A DNA stretch of 64,000 bases from Tessaracoccus coleopterorum. Lineage in GTDB: Bacteria > Actinomycetota > Actinomycetes > Propionibacteriales > Propionibacteriaceae. The stretch's first letter is position 1. Each line of letters starts with the position of its first letter. Below are positions 10,352 to 18,929 of the stretch, piece by piece. Position numbers and translations under genes: made by a program. Below the pieces are notes generated by a model. It ran no database searches, was not told where the DNA came from, and saw nothing but the letters and a program-made list of their open reading frames with translations. The DNA lies in contig NZ_JAANIJ010000001.1 of assembly GCF_011174705.1 (NCBI RefSeq), positions 1,426,001-1,490,000 of the forward strand. The letters run 5' to 3'.

Positions 10352-10389
10352 CCGTGCGTATGTGCTGAGGCGTGGGTCACCCATACCGT

Positions 10390-10766
10390 CTAGAGGAAGC
10401 CCCTGGCGGTCGCGAGGATGCTGTTGGCAAGACACGCGATGAGGAAGCCGCGCCATCCGCCGCGCCGGGACAGGGCACCGTCCCCGCCGCGCCACAGCTC
10501 CCGGGCCGCGAACCAGAGGACGCCAGGGTCCGCCCCCGCGCCCGCTCACTGTGATAGCCCGGGTGCCACACCACGCCAGTGACACGCTCACGGTCATCAC
10601 GGACACCGCCGTCAATGCCGACCTGGATCTCCAGGTGGTACTGGTTCACCGCCGCCTCCAACTCAGCCGCGTTGTCGAAGGCAGCCACCACGACGTCTCG
10701 ACGCTGCCGCCTCTCCGGGTCGAAGCGGTAGTGATGAATGACCCATCGCCAGATCGTGTCATCCAT
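10390..10766 (-). CDS. Hypothetical protein with a C-terminal hydrophobic segment
   Basis: About 125 residues: MDDTIWRWVIHHYRFDPE at the start, then RDVVVAAFDNAAELEAAVNQ and VTGVVWHPGYHSERARG. One base is missing near 10540; the other frame gives a tail ADPGVLWFAARELWRGG followed by GFLIACLANSILATARGFL and a stop at 10390-10392. The HYRFDPERRQRR pattern looks like a conserved actinobacterial hypothetical family, but I cannot name a function. Cargo of the composite transposon. Confidence 0.55.
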
Positions 10767-11071
10767 CGGATCCACCTCGGCCACCCCGCTCACCCCCATG
10801 CTTCCGCAACAGTCAATCGATCCAACACACAGGCCCACAGTGGCCCTGGAAGCCCCACCAGTCAACGATCGCCGGGCCAGCGCGGGACCACTACGCGCCC
10901 ACGCGGCGCGGCCGCGGAAGGTCCCCGCCGCTCTCCGCCATGAGCGCGCGGTAGAAGAGTGCCCAGTGCTGCTGCGCCTCGCGGCAGTACAGGACGTTCA
11001 TCGGCTACTGCAGCCCGGTTCACGAGGGCGGGGATTCGTTTCACCGTGGCACGTGATTGAGAATTGCGGCC
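10767..11071. other. Intergenic cargo sequence with a possible gene fragment
   Basis: About 305 bases between two divergent genes. On the minus strand, 10891-11001 reads a 36-codon frame (MNVLYCREAQQHWALFYRAL, then MAESGGDLPRP) that looks like real protein but is too short and unmatched; it may be the relic of a longer gene. Promoters for the flanking divergent genes should lie here, but I see no convincing boxes. Confidence 0.3.
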
Positions 11072-11811
11072 ATGGAGATTCGCATGGTCACGGTGCCACC
11101 GACGGGCGCCGTTGACGACGTCGTGGTCGATCGTCGCACGGGAGAATCCTGGACGGTCAGGGTGGAACCGTTCGACATCGCGGAGACTGTCGTGACCTGC
11201 GAGCAGTGGGACAGGGCCATGGGACAACCGAGTGACCTCTCCCTGTCCGGGCACCCGAAGTCCGGCATCAGCTGGAGGGAGGCGATCACTTTCTGCAACC
11301 TGCTCTCCACTCGCGAGGGTTGGATCCGGTTTACGAGGTCTCGAAGAAGATCGTGGCGGAGCCGACCCAGTGGCGACCGCACAGCGAGCCCAGGCTCGAT
11401 GACTGGGACGTCGTCTGGAACCACCACGCAGACGGGTACCGCCTGCCCAGTGATGCGGAATGGCACGTCGCTTGCCGCGCGGGAACCACGGGTGCCCGGT
11501 ATGGCGAGTTGGAACACATCGCCTGGTACGCCGACAACTCTGGCGGATCTTCCAGTCCCGTGCGGTTGAAGGAGCCGAACGGCTGGGGTTTGTTCGACAT
11601 GCTCGGCGGTGTGTGGGAATGGTGCTGGGACCTGTACGACGCGGACGTCTACGGCTCATACCGCATCATTCGTGGTGGCGGGTGGAGCGATGCCGAGTGG
11701 AGCTGCCGATCAGGAGTGCGCCGCAAGACCAACCCAGCGGCCTCCTTCGATGACCTTGGCTTCCGGCTGGCTCGCGGTGCCGTCGGTGTCCCACCGGTCA
11801 GGCCGAGCTGA
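11072..11811 (+). CDS. FGE/SUMF1-domain protein (formylglycine-generating-enzyme-like)
   Basis: About 246 residues, almost only the SUMF1 fold. Readable blocks are FDIAETVVTCEQWD near residue 35, ISWREAITFCNLLS, YRLPSDAEWHVACRAGTTG, the hallmark NGWGLFDMLGGVWEWCWD, IIRGGGWSD, and GFRLARG at the end. Such proteins include sulfatase-activating enzymes, EgtB-like domains and non-enzymatic binding modules. Only one cysteine (SCRSGVRR) lies at the usual active-site area, so copper-dependent formylglycine formation is doubtful. One G is missing near 11319. Start ATG 11072 is chosen because the fold begins there. No sulfatase gene is adjacent. Confidence 0.75.
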
Positions 11812-11873
11812 CGTAGATCCCGGAGATGCCCATGCCCGAGCTCAGGGCGGCATGTCCGGATGTTCGGTGGGGG

Positions 11874-12140
11874 CTACTCGTAGTGGGTCCACATCCTCAG
11901 GATGTGGACGACGTGGCGATCAGGCAGCACCTCATAGACAAGTCGATGCTGGATGTTGATGCGCCGTGAGTAGCAGCCAGCGAGGTCGCCGACCAACTTC
12001 TCGTACTTGGGCGGCGTGGTGAACGGGTCCTGGGCCAGAACCTCCAGCAGGTGCCGCGCCTTCGTCTTCAGCCCTGAGGAGGCCAGCTTCCTGGCGTCCT
12101 TCTGGGCCTGGCGCGAATACACCAGAGTCCAGGGACTCAC
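11874..12140 (-). CDS. yoeB: YoeB/Txe-family toxin (mRNA interferase)
   Basis: 88-residue RelE-superfamily toxin that cleaves mRNA in the ribosome. Family blocks: WTLVYSRQAQKDARKL at the start, PPKYEKLVGDLAGCYSRRI in the middle (Glu and Arg of the active site), and the C-terminal HRLVYEV with HVVHILRMWTHYE, ending in the typical His-Tyr plus acidic residue. The GTG start at 12138-12140 overlaps the antitoxin stop as GTGA, so translation is coupled. Intact. Confidence 0.9.
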   Translation of the reverse strand: MSPWTLVYSRQAQKDARKLASSGLKTKARHLLEVLAQDPFTTPPKYEKLVGDLAGCYSRRINIQHRLVYEVLPDRHVVHILRMWTHYE

Positions 12141-12379
12141 CAGTCAAGCTCGGTCGAGCCAGCGTCGACACCCTCGGCGCGGGCGCGACGGATCGACTCG
12201 GCCAACCCCGGTACCGACTCAAGGAACAGCGTCTCCTGGATGGCGAGCCAGTCCTCCTCGCCGATAAGCACGGCGTTGCCACGCTGGCCGGTGATGGTCA
12301 GCGGCTCGGACTCCTCGTTGACCTGGTCGATCAACCGGTACAGGTTCGCGCGGGCAGACGTTGCGCTTACAGCAGTCAT
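12137..12379 (-). CDS. yefM: YefM/Phd-family antitoxin
   Basis: 80 residues. The N-terminal DNA-binding part reads SATSARANLYRLIDQVNEE, then EPLTITGQRGNAVLIGEEDW, the usual Phd/YefM signature. The C-terminal part (ETLFLESVPGLAESIRRA) is the toxin-neutralising helix region. It precedes and overlaps the YoeB gene, the normal order for this pair. A perfect inverted repeat about 23 bases upstream is the likely autoregulatory operator. Confidence 0.9.
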   Translation of the reverse strand: MTAVSATSARANLYRLIDQVNEESEPLTITGQRGNAVLIGEEDWLAIQETLFLESVPGLAESIRRARAEGVDAGSTELDW

Positions 12380-12401
12380 GGGTACCACCTCCACCAAGCA
12401 G

Positions 12402-12419
12402 CGTACGTTATGACGTACG
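12402..12419. promoter_or_regulatory. Palindromic operator of the yefM-yoeB operon
   Basis: CGTACGT-TATG-ACGTACG, a perfect inverted repeat with 7-base arms and a 4-base spacer, 23 bases upstream of the antitoxin start. YefM proteins repress their operons through short palindromes in this position; this assignment is inference from location and symmetry. Confidence 0.6.
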
Positions 12420-12633
12420 TTCCTGCAAGTATGGACGGAAGAGTCGAAGTCACGCGGCAGCGGCACCGATGCGATTCGGCCTGGCGATACACCTGCCAGA
12501 CCGGACTTGAACGTCCCAGAAGCGGCAATTGAGGGCGGTCGTGCTCGGGGACACCGAAGCCGAAGGCTACCCTCGCACACCGCGGCATGAGAGTGCATCC
12601 CAATATGGGACCCGTGCTGGTATGATCGGTGAC

Positions 12634-12867
12634 ATGACCGTACAGATCGCGATCCGACTCCCCGACGACATGGTGGCCTTCCTCGACAAGTCCGTGGCCG
12701 CCGGCAACGCTCCCAGCCGAGCAGCACTGGTGGCACGTGCCCTCGAGCGCGAGATGCGCCGTCAGGTTGCCGAGCACGACGCCGCCATCCTGCGCGAGCG
12801 GGGCACCACTGACGAGCTCGACGAGCTGGTCAACTGGTCCGTCGCACACACCACCGTCGAGGACTGA
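12634..12867 (+). CDS. Ribbon-helix-helix antitoxin (MazE-like)
   Basis: 77 residues. The N-terminal ribbon-helix-helix reads MTVQIAIRLPDDMVAFLDK, followed by PSRAALVARALEREMRR, the DNA-binding fold. The acidic C-terminal tail (TTDELDELVNWSVAHTT) is the likely toxin-binding segment. TATGAT at 12621-12626 lies 7 bases before the ATG, so the transcript may be leaderless. The MazF-type toxin starts 3 bases after the stop. Confidence 0.85.
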   Translation: MTVQIAIRLPDDMVAFLDKSVAAGNAPSRAALVARALEREMRRQVAEHDAAILRERGTTDELDELVNWSVAHTTVED

Positions 12868-12870
12868 CCA

Positions 12871-13185
12871 GTGCGCGAGATCTGCCTGGTGCGGCTCGAC
12901 AAGACACGACCAGCAGTCGTTCTGACTCGCGAAGCCGCGCGTGCTGCCATGACGAAAGTCACGATCGCGCCGATCACCTCCACGACCAAGGGCCTGTCCA
13001 GCGAGGTTCCGGTCGGCCGGGCCAACGGCCTCGACCACGACGGCGTGATCTCACTCGACAACGTCGTCACCGTTCCGAGGAAGCTGCTCGGCCGGACCGT
13101 CGGGTTTCTCACCTACGCACAAGAGGCCGAGCTCGCCCGGGCGGTTGTCCTGGCTTACGACCTCGACATCCCGCTGCTCGATTGA
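12871..13185 (+). CDS. mazF: MazF/PemK-family endoribonuclease toxin
   Basis: 104-residue toxin, intact. The fold's hallmarks are present: VRLDKTRPAVVLTRE at the start (the conserved RP-x-VV strand), TIAPITSTTKGLSSEVP, DGVISLDNVVTVPRK and a C-terminal helix. Such toxins cut mRNA at short sequences. GTG start 3 bases after the antitoxin stop; the two genes form one operon. It is the second toxin-antitoxin pair in the same transposon, oriented away from yefM-yoeB. Confidence 0.9.
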   Translation: MREICLVRLDKTRPAVVLTREAARAAMTKVTIAPITSTTKGLSSEVPVGRANGLDHDGVISLDNVVTVPRKLLGRTVGFLTYAQEAELARAVVLAYDLDIPLLD

Positions 13186-13272
13186 CGAACCCGAAAAGGT
13201 CGCACCGATCACACCGGGCGCGGCATGTCCGGATGCGTTTGGGCTGGCGACTGCGGCAGGTGGCAGCGTCCA

Positions 13273-13327
13273 AGTTGGTTGACGCAACGACAACCACGCT
13301 AGATACTTTCCTCATTGTAAACCAACT
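13273..13327. promoter_or_regulatory. Promoter with flanking inverted repeat (candidate operator)
   Basis: TTGACG (13279-13284) and GATACT (13302-13307) with 17-base spacing form a plausible promoter for the membrane protein/HTH operon. AGTTGGTT (13273-13280) and AACCAACT (13320-13327) are perfect inverted 8-mers that bracket it, a reasonable binding arrangement for the HTH protein encoded second in the operon. Confidence 0.45.
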
Positions 13328-13342
13328 CACAGAGAGGCGGCC

Positions 13343-13818
13343 ATGGACGCCCACGAGCAGCCCACGCCTGAAGAGGCCCGGGCCAGCCTCGAGCAGATCA
13401 CCGCGTCACGCACCGCCGCCGCGACGGCCACCCGGCGGCCCGCGTGGATCGACGCGGGCATCAGCACCGCAGCGGGCGCCACCATCGCCCTCGGCACAGC
13501 CGGATACTGGGTGGCCGCGATCGTCGTCCTGGTCGTTGGCTCGCTCGTGTTCGCGGTTGCCCTGCACCGGCAAGCCCGCGGACGAGGGCAGGTGCTCGAC
13601 CAACGCGCCATCGGTGCTCGCACGCTCAGGTTCGCCCTGCTGTACGCCGTGCTGTTCGTCCTGGGCCAAATCGAAGCACCACCCAACTGGCAACCCTGGT
13701 ACTCCCTCGGGCGGGACTGATCGCGGCCATGGGCGGATACGCCTGGCTGCGCTCGGAAGAGCGCTACCGCATCCGGCGCCTCATCGCCGGGGACTACGAC
13801 CGCTACGACCTCATATGA
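13343..13818 (+). CDS. Membrane protein of unknown function
   Basis: About 158 residues. The N-terminal 35 residues are soluble (MDAHEQPTPEEARASLEQI), followed by two membrane helices (AGATIALGTAGYWVAAIVVL with VVGSLVFAVAL), a charged loop, and one or two more (RFALLYAVLFVLGQI and, in the corrected frame, AGLIAAMGGYAWL). It ends AGDYDRYDLI. One base is missing near 13705-13712. The stop overlaps the HTH gene start as ATGA. Similar small membrane protein/winged-helix pairs are common in Actinobacteria, with no defined function. Confidence 0.65.
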
Positions 13819-14135
13819 GCTGGGAACCCCCCGTCCCCAGATTCGACGACCTGATCCACGCCCCAACCCGGCTCCGGATCACCGCCGCCCTCGCGACCGC
13901 CACCGACCTCGAGTTCAGCGCCCTCGAAGACGCCCTCGAGATCTCGACGTCACTACTCTCCAAGCAACTCAAACTGCTCGCCCAAGCCAACTACCTCACC
14001 CTCGAAAAACGCCCCCAACCCTTCGGCAGACCACGAACCTGGATCCGACTCACCCCCGCAGGACGCACCGCCTACCTCGGCCACGTCCAAGCGCTCCGGC
14101 AACTCACCGAAACCGAGGGACCGTCTCACGAATAA
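13815..14135 (+). CDS. Winged-helix transcriptional regulator (MarR/HTH_27-like)
   Basis: 106-residue DNA-binding protein, intact. The recognition region reads LEFSALEDALEISTSLLSKQ then LKLLAQANYLTLEKRPQ, and the wing has RTWIRLTPAGRTAYLGHV. This is the short single-domain winged-helix family often paired with a membrane protein gene, as here. Autoregulation through the inverted repeat at 13273-13327 is a reasonable inference. Confidence 0.8.
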   Translation: MSWEPPVPRFDDLIHAPTRLRITAALATATDLEFSALEDALEISTSLLSKQLKLLAQANYLTLEKRPQPFGRPRTWIRLTPAGRTAYLGHVQALRQLTETEGPSHE

Positions 14136-14188
14136 GCCACCGGGTCGCGGCAGATCCGGATGTTCGGAGCGCCGCCAAGGCGAGTCTG

Positions 14189-15578
14189 GGGACTGTACGT
14201 TTTCCGGTGTAACTCCGATGTAGGAGGTACCCGATGAGGATGCAGGTTGAGCCGGTCGCTGAGGCGGTCGTGATGGAGGGTGACGAGGTGACGGCGACGG
14301 GAACGCCCCGCTGGTGGACAAGGATTTGGTGGCGCAGCTCGTGGGCGACGCGCAGCGGCTGGGGCTGTCCGTGGAGGGCGAGGCGGGCTGCTGGCTCAGC
14401 TGACCAAGCTGGTCCTGGAGTCGGCCCTGGAGGGCGAGATGACCGCGCATCTGGGCTATGACAAGCACGAGCGGGTCGAGGGCAGCGACAACGCTCGTAA
14501 CGGGACGCGGTCGAAGACGGTGCTGACGAAGGCCGGCCCGGTCGAGATCGCTGTGCCTCGGGATCGGGCCGGGTCGTTTGAGCCGGTCGTGGTGGCGAAG
14601 CGGCAACGGCGTTTGGGGGCGATCGAGGACGTGGTGTTGTCGCTGTCGGCTCGCGGGCTGACGCATGGCGACATCGCGGCGCATCTGGCCGATGTTTATG
14701 GCTCTGAGGTGTCGAAGACCACGATTTCGACGATCACTGACAAGGTCCTGGACTCGATGGGCGAGTGGCAGAACCGGCCGCTGGACCCGGTGTATCCGGT
14801 GGTGTTCATCGACGCGATTCATGTGAAGGTCCGTGACGGGCAGGTCGCGAACCGGCCGATCTACGTCGCGTTGGCGGTCACTGTCGACGGGAACCGCGAC
14901 ATCCTGGGTTGTGGGCCGGGACGGCGGCGAGGGCGCGAAGTACTGGCAGCAGGTGCTGACCGAGATCAAGAACCGTGGCGTGACGGACGTGTTGATGCTG
15001 GTGTGTGACGGGCTGAAGGGGCTGCCCGAGTCGGTGGGTAACGTGTGGCCGCAAGCGATCGTGCAGACCTGTGTGGTGCACCTGATTCGCGGGTCGTTCC
15101 GTTACGCGGCAAGGCAGGACTGGGACAAGCTGGCCCGCGCGCTGCGGCCGATCTACACCGCTGACACCGTCTCGGCGGCCGAGGACCGGTTCCTGGAGTT
15201 CACCGAAGCATGGGGGCCCGATATCCGGCGATCGTGCGTTTGTGGGAGAACGCGTGGCCGGAGTTCGTTCCGTTCCTGCAGTTCGACAAGGAGATCCGCC
15301 GGATCGTGTGTACCACCAACGCGATCGAGTCGGTCAACGCCAGGATCCGCAAGGCCGTCAAGGCCCGTGGGCACTTCCCCAACGAGCAGGCCGCGCTCAA
15401 GTGCGTCTACCTCGCTGTGATGGCGCTGGACCCCACCGGGAAGGGCAGAGCCCGTTGGACGCAGCGCTGGAAGGGTGCCCTGAACGCGTTCGAGATCACC
15501 TTCGACGGACGGCTCTCCGCCGGCCGCCGATACTGAGAGTCAAACAACCATGAGATACACCGTTAATTTGACAGACCC
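14189..15578 (+). mobile_element. IS256-family insertion sequence, right copy
   Basis: 1,390 bases, nearly identical to the left copy including the GGGACTGT left end and the right end ACAGACCC. The four-base length difference is accounted for by single-base gaps at 14300-14400, near 14910 and near 15215. Same orientation as the left copy. Confidence 0.9.
14234..15536 (+). CDS. IS256-family transposase, right copy (several frame changes)
   Basis: Same protein as at 7346-8652. Frame breaks occur near 14305, 14383, 14910-14920 and 15215. Each is a base lost relative to the left copy, while the left copy's own break near 7730 is intact here. The two copies together therefore define one uninterrupted transposase. 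All three catalytic acidic residues are encoded. Whether the breaks are real or base-calling errors cannot be settled from the sequence. Confidence 0.85.
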
Positions 15579-15586
15579 CCTCGACC
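15579..15586. repeat. Target-site duplication, right copy (CCTCGACC)
   Basis: Perfect match to 7293-7300, directly following the terminal ACAGACCC of the right IS. Confidence 0.9.
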
Positions 15587-15789
15587 GGATCGATGCCCTC
15601 GACGGCGAGTGTTTCGAGCAGCACGTCGGAGGAGCCCGTGAGGAACATCCCCACCGGGTAACACATCGGCGAGCTGCCGTCGCAGCAGCCGCCGGACTGG
15701 TGGAACATCAGGGGCCCGTGCTGCGCCGCGAGGGTGCGCAGCAGGTCGGCGGCGGCGTCGGTGATCTCGACCCGGCGTGGTTCACTCAT
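15579..15789 (-). pseudogene. DUF779 protein, N-terminal half (gene split by a transposon)
   Basis: Starts [19 protein letters not shown] and contains the family signature [20 protein letters not shown], then [20 protein letters not shown] where the transposon interrupts. The Cys-rich motif suggests metal or redox chemistry, unproven. The ribosome site (GAAAGGAG) lies just upstream. The start codon is about 100 bases downstream of the aldehyde dehydrogenase stop, so the two were one operon. The C-terminal half is at 7114-7300. Confidence 0.9.
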
Positions 15790-15889
15790 GGCCTTCTCCT
15801 TTCGGAGGATGCCCCGGTGCCTCCTCGTGGGGGCGGGGAGGCTCCGGGGCCCTCGCTTGGGCGGTGCGGTGAAAGGACCGCGCCGCCGA

Positions 15890-17443
15890 TCAGAAGAACC
15901 CCATCGCCCGTCGGCGTAGGAGACGAGGAGGTTCTTGGTCTGCTGGTAGTGCTCGAGCATCTTGAGGTGGTTCTCCCGGCCGATGCCCGACTGCTTGTAC
16001 CCGCCGAACGCGGCGTGGGCCGGGTACTGGTGGTAGGTGTTGGTCCAGACGCGGCCGGCCTCGATGGAGCGACCCGCACGGTAGGCGGTGTCGCCGCTGC
16101 GACTCCAGACGCCCGCCCGAGCCCGTAGAGGGTGTCGTTGGCGATCGCGATCGCGTCGTCGAAGTCGGTGAAGCTGGTCACAGCGAGCACGGGCCCGAAG
16201 ATCTCCTCCTGGAAGATCCGCATGTCGTTCGTGCCCTCGAACACGGTCGGGGTGATGTAGTAGCCGTCGCTCAGGTCGCCGCCGAGGTCGGCGCGCTCGC
16301 CACCGGTCAGGAGCCTTGCGCCCGACTGCCTGCCGATGTCGATGTAGGAGAGGATCTTCTCGAGCTGGTCGTTGGAAGCCTGGGCCCCGATCATGGTGGT
16401 CAGGTCGAGCGGGTTGCCCTGGATGATCCGTCCCACCCTCTCGAGGCCGTCGCCGAGGAACCGGTCGTAGATGCTGCGCTGGATGAGCGCGCGGGACGGG
16501 CAGGTGCATACCTCACCCTGGTTGAGCGCGAAGAGGGCAAACCCCTCGAGGGCCTTGTCGTAGTAGGAGTCGCCGGTGTCGCGGGCCACGTCCTCGAAGA
16601 ACACGTTGGGCGATTTGCCGCCGAGCTCGAGGGTCACGGGATCAGGTTCTGCGACGCGTACTGCATGATGAGGCGGCCGGTGGTGGTCTCGCCGGTGAAG
16701 GCGATCTTGCGGATCCGCTTGTGCTGCGCGAGTGGGGCACCGGCCTCGATGCCGAAACCGTTGACGATGTTGACCACGCCGGCGGGGAGCAGATCCCCGA
16801 TGAGCTCGAACAGGAACAGGATCGAGGCGGGGGTCTGCTCCGCCGGCTTGAGCACGACGCAGTTGCCTGCGGCGAGCGCAGGGGCCAGCTTCCACACGGC
16901 CATCAGCAGCGGGAAGTTCCAGGGGATGATCTGCCCGACGACGCCGAGCGGCTCGTGGAAGTGGTACGCGACGGTGTGCTCGTCCAGTTGGCTGAGGCCG
17001 CCTTCCTGGGCCCGCAGCACGCCTGCGAAGTAGCGGAAGTGGTCGATGGCGAGCGGGATGTCCGCCGCGAGCGTCTCACGGATGGGCTTGCCGTTCTCCC
17101 ACGTCTCGGCCACGGCGATCGCCTCGAGGTTGTCCTCCATCCGGTCGGCGATCTTGTTCAGGACGTTGGCGCGGTATGCCGCGGAGGTCTTCTTCCACGA
17201 CTGGAACGCCTGCCACGCGACGTCGACGGCGCGGTCGATGTCCTCCACCGTTCCGCGACCGACCTCGGTGAACGGCTTGCCGTTGACGGGCGACAGGTTC
17301 TCGAAGTTGCCGCCCTTGACCGGTTCGACGAACTCGCCTCCGATGTAGTGGCCGTACCTGGCCCGGTAGGTGGCCTTCGCGCCGGGCCGGCCGGGCGCGG
17401 CGTACGTGGTCTCGTTGGCTACTGCGTCCTCGGTGAGTGTCAT
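15890..17443 (-). CDS. NAD-dependent aldehyde dehydrogenase
   Basis: Oxidises an aldehyde (acetaldehyde-like in related enzymes) to the acid with NAD; cytosolic, about 515 residues. N-terminal [17 protein letters not shown], cofactor-binding [28 protein letters not shown] and [10 protein letters not shown]. The general-base Glu is in [11 protein letters not shown], and the catalytic Cys in [15 protein letters not shown]. The C-terminal motif [15 protein letters not shown] is present. Frame changes near 16640, 16125 and 15900 are each fixed by one base; the last restores the end GFF-stop. It is followed by the split DUF779 gene and preceded by an AcoR-like regulator, a common arrangement. Confidence 0.92.
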
Positions 17444-17530
17444 TGCGCGTGTCTCCTTCGACTCGTCGCCCGCGGAGATCCCTTCGTCTCCGGTGACGTG
17501 TGGGAGACGCTAGGCCGTCGAAGGTTGCAG

Positions 17531-18890
17531 CTACGTTGCGTCGAGGCGGTCGATGCGCGCCAACACCCCTGCCCGCCGCGGTGAACGGGCCGGGAGCACG
17601 TCCAGCAGCAGCATCAGGGTCTCGCGGTCGAAGGCGCCCTCCTCGGTGTCGGCATAGGCGAGCAGGGTGTCGGGGCTCGCCTCGGCGAGCAGGGCCTCAC
17701 GCAGAGCGGTGCGGACGGTGTTGCGGAAGGCGATCACCCCGGGAGACTCCGATCCGGGCAGCACCTCGCCCCGGTAGGCGGCCAGAGCGACCCGGTGGGC
17801 CCCGCGGTCGAGGAGACCGAGGACGCCATGCGCGTCGGTGGTCAGGTCGCCCACGAGCCGGTAGGGACGCGACGCGAGGTCGATGCGGGTGGTCGCCTTG
17901 CGCAGGGTCCTGCGGAGCCGCACGATCTCGGGGCGGAGGGTGGCCGCGTCCGCGCCCTCCCCGTAGACCAGCTCGGCGAGCCGCTCCGCCGAGAGGCCCG
18001 CGGGGCTCAGGCGCAGGAGGAGCAGGATCTCGGCGTGCCTGCGGCCGAACTCCACGGCCGTTGCCCCGTCATCTGCCCTCAACTCCAGGGCGGCCCGGCT
18101 CCGACCCAGCACCTGGAGCGTGGCCGTGTCCACCCGCTTCCTGCGTGACTGCCGCCGGACGGGCACCTCATGGCGCGCCCGGAGCCGGGCGATGAGCAGC
18201 TCGGACTCGACGGCCCGGGCGGTGGCGTCGACGAGCATCTGGGCCTGCGGGGTCGCGGCCTGCGGGCCTCCCGTGATGTCGAGGACGCCGATGACCCGCC
18301 TGGTCTCGGGGTCGCGGACCGGCACCGCGGTGCACGACCAGGGGCCACGTTGAGGTTGAAGTGCTCCGACCCGCGGATCTGCACCGTGCGGCCGAGCGCG
18401 AGCGCCGTGCCTGGCGCCGACGTGCCGATCGCGGCCTCCGACCAGTTGGCACCCGCGACAAACCCCATGCCTGAGGTTCGGTCTCGGATCTCCCGGTCGC
18501 CCTCTACCCACAGGAGCCTGCCCGCGGCGTCACCCACGGCGATGACGATCCCGAGTCGCTCGTGTCGCCGGGAGGAGCAGGCCGCACACCAGGTCCAGCA
18601 CGGACGCGAGCGGGTGCCCCTGAGGTACTCGTCGAGTTCGTTGCCCGTCAGGTCGACCGGGGCAGGGCGTCGACCCTGATGCCGCCTGCCGACGCCCGGC
18701 GCCAGGATTCCGCGACCAGGGCGCGGAGGTCGTTCAGGGCGTCCTGGGAGGGATCGTCTGTGAGCAGTTGGGCACGGGCGCGTTCGATCATCCGTAGCGT
18801 CTCAGGCGAGACGACGCTGCGGTGTGACCACGACGTTGACACTCGGAGCCCCATTTCCCCGTGGGTGTTGGCCAAGTTTAGGTCGGACAC
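17531..18890 (-). CDS. GAF-domain transcriptional regulator, AcoR-like N-terminus
   Basis: About 450 residues. The N-terminal sensory part matches AcoR-type activators: VAESWRRASAGGI, then LLWVEGDREIRDRTSGMGF, WSEAAIGTSAPGTALA, and CTAVPVRDPETRRVIGVLD. It lacks the AAA+ sigma-54 domain; instead the C-terminal half carries LSAERLAELVYGEGADAATL, a winged-helix/SARP-like activator region. Frame changes occur near 18345, 18550 and 18655. The start (GTG 18890) is uncertain; ATG 18854 is possible. It lies upstream of the aldehyde dehydrogenase on the same strand and probably activates that operon in response to an aldehyde or alcohol (inference). Confidence 0.75.
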
Positions 18891-18929
18891 CGTGCACTTT
18901 CCAGGGTCTCCCGACGACCACTCTCGGCA

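Larger units (their letters stand above)
7301..15578 (+). mobile_element. Composite transposon, IS256-family ends, ~8.3 kb
   Basis: Two near-identical IS256-family copies in direct orientation (7301-8694 and 14189-15578) enclose about 5.5 kb of cargo. The whole unit is flanked by a perfect 8-bp duplication, CCTCGACC, at 7293-7300 and 15579-15586. The inner flanks of the IS copies (CCGGCAGT after 8694, GAGTCTGG before 14189) match neither each other nor the outer flanks. This is the pattern of one transposition event moving both IS copies and the cargo together. It lies inside a DUF779 gene. Cargo: two truncated genes, an S41 peptidase, an unknown gene, an FGE-like protein, two toxin-antitoxin pairs and a membrane protein/HTH pair. 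Confidence 0.92.

Noticed and set aside
7301..15578. Two independent insertions of the same IS
   Set aside because: Each single IS lacks a duplication at its own two ends; only the outermost ends share the 8-bp duplication. Chance co-location followed by loss is less simple.
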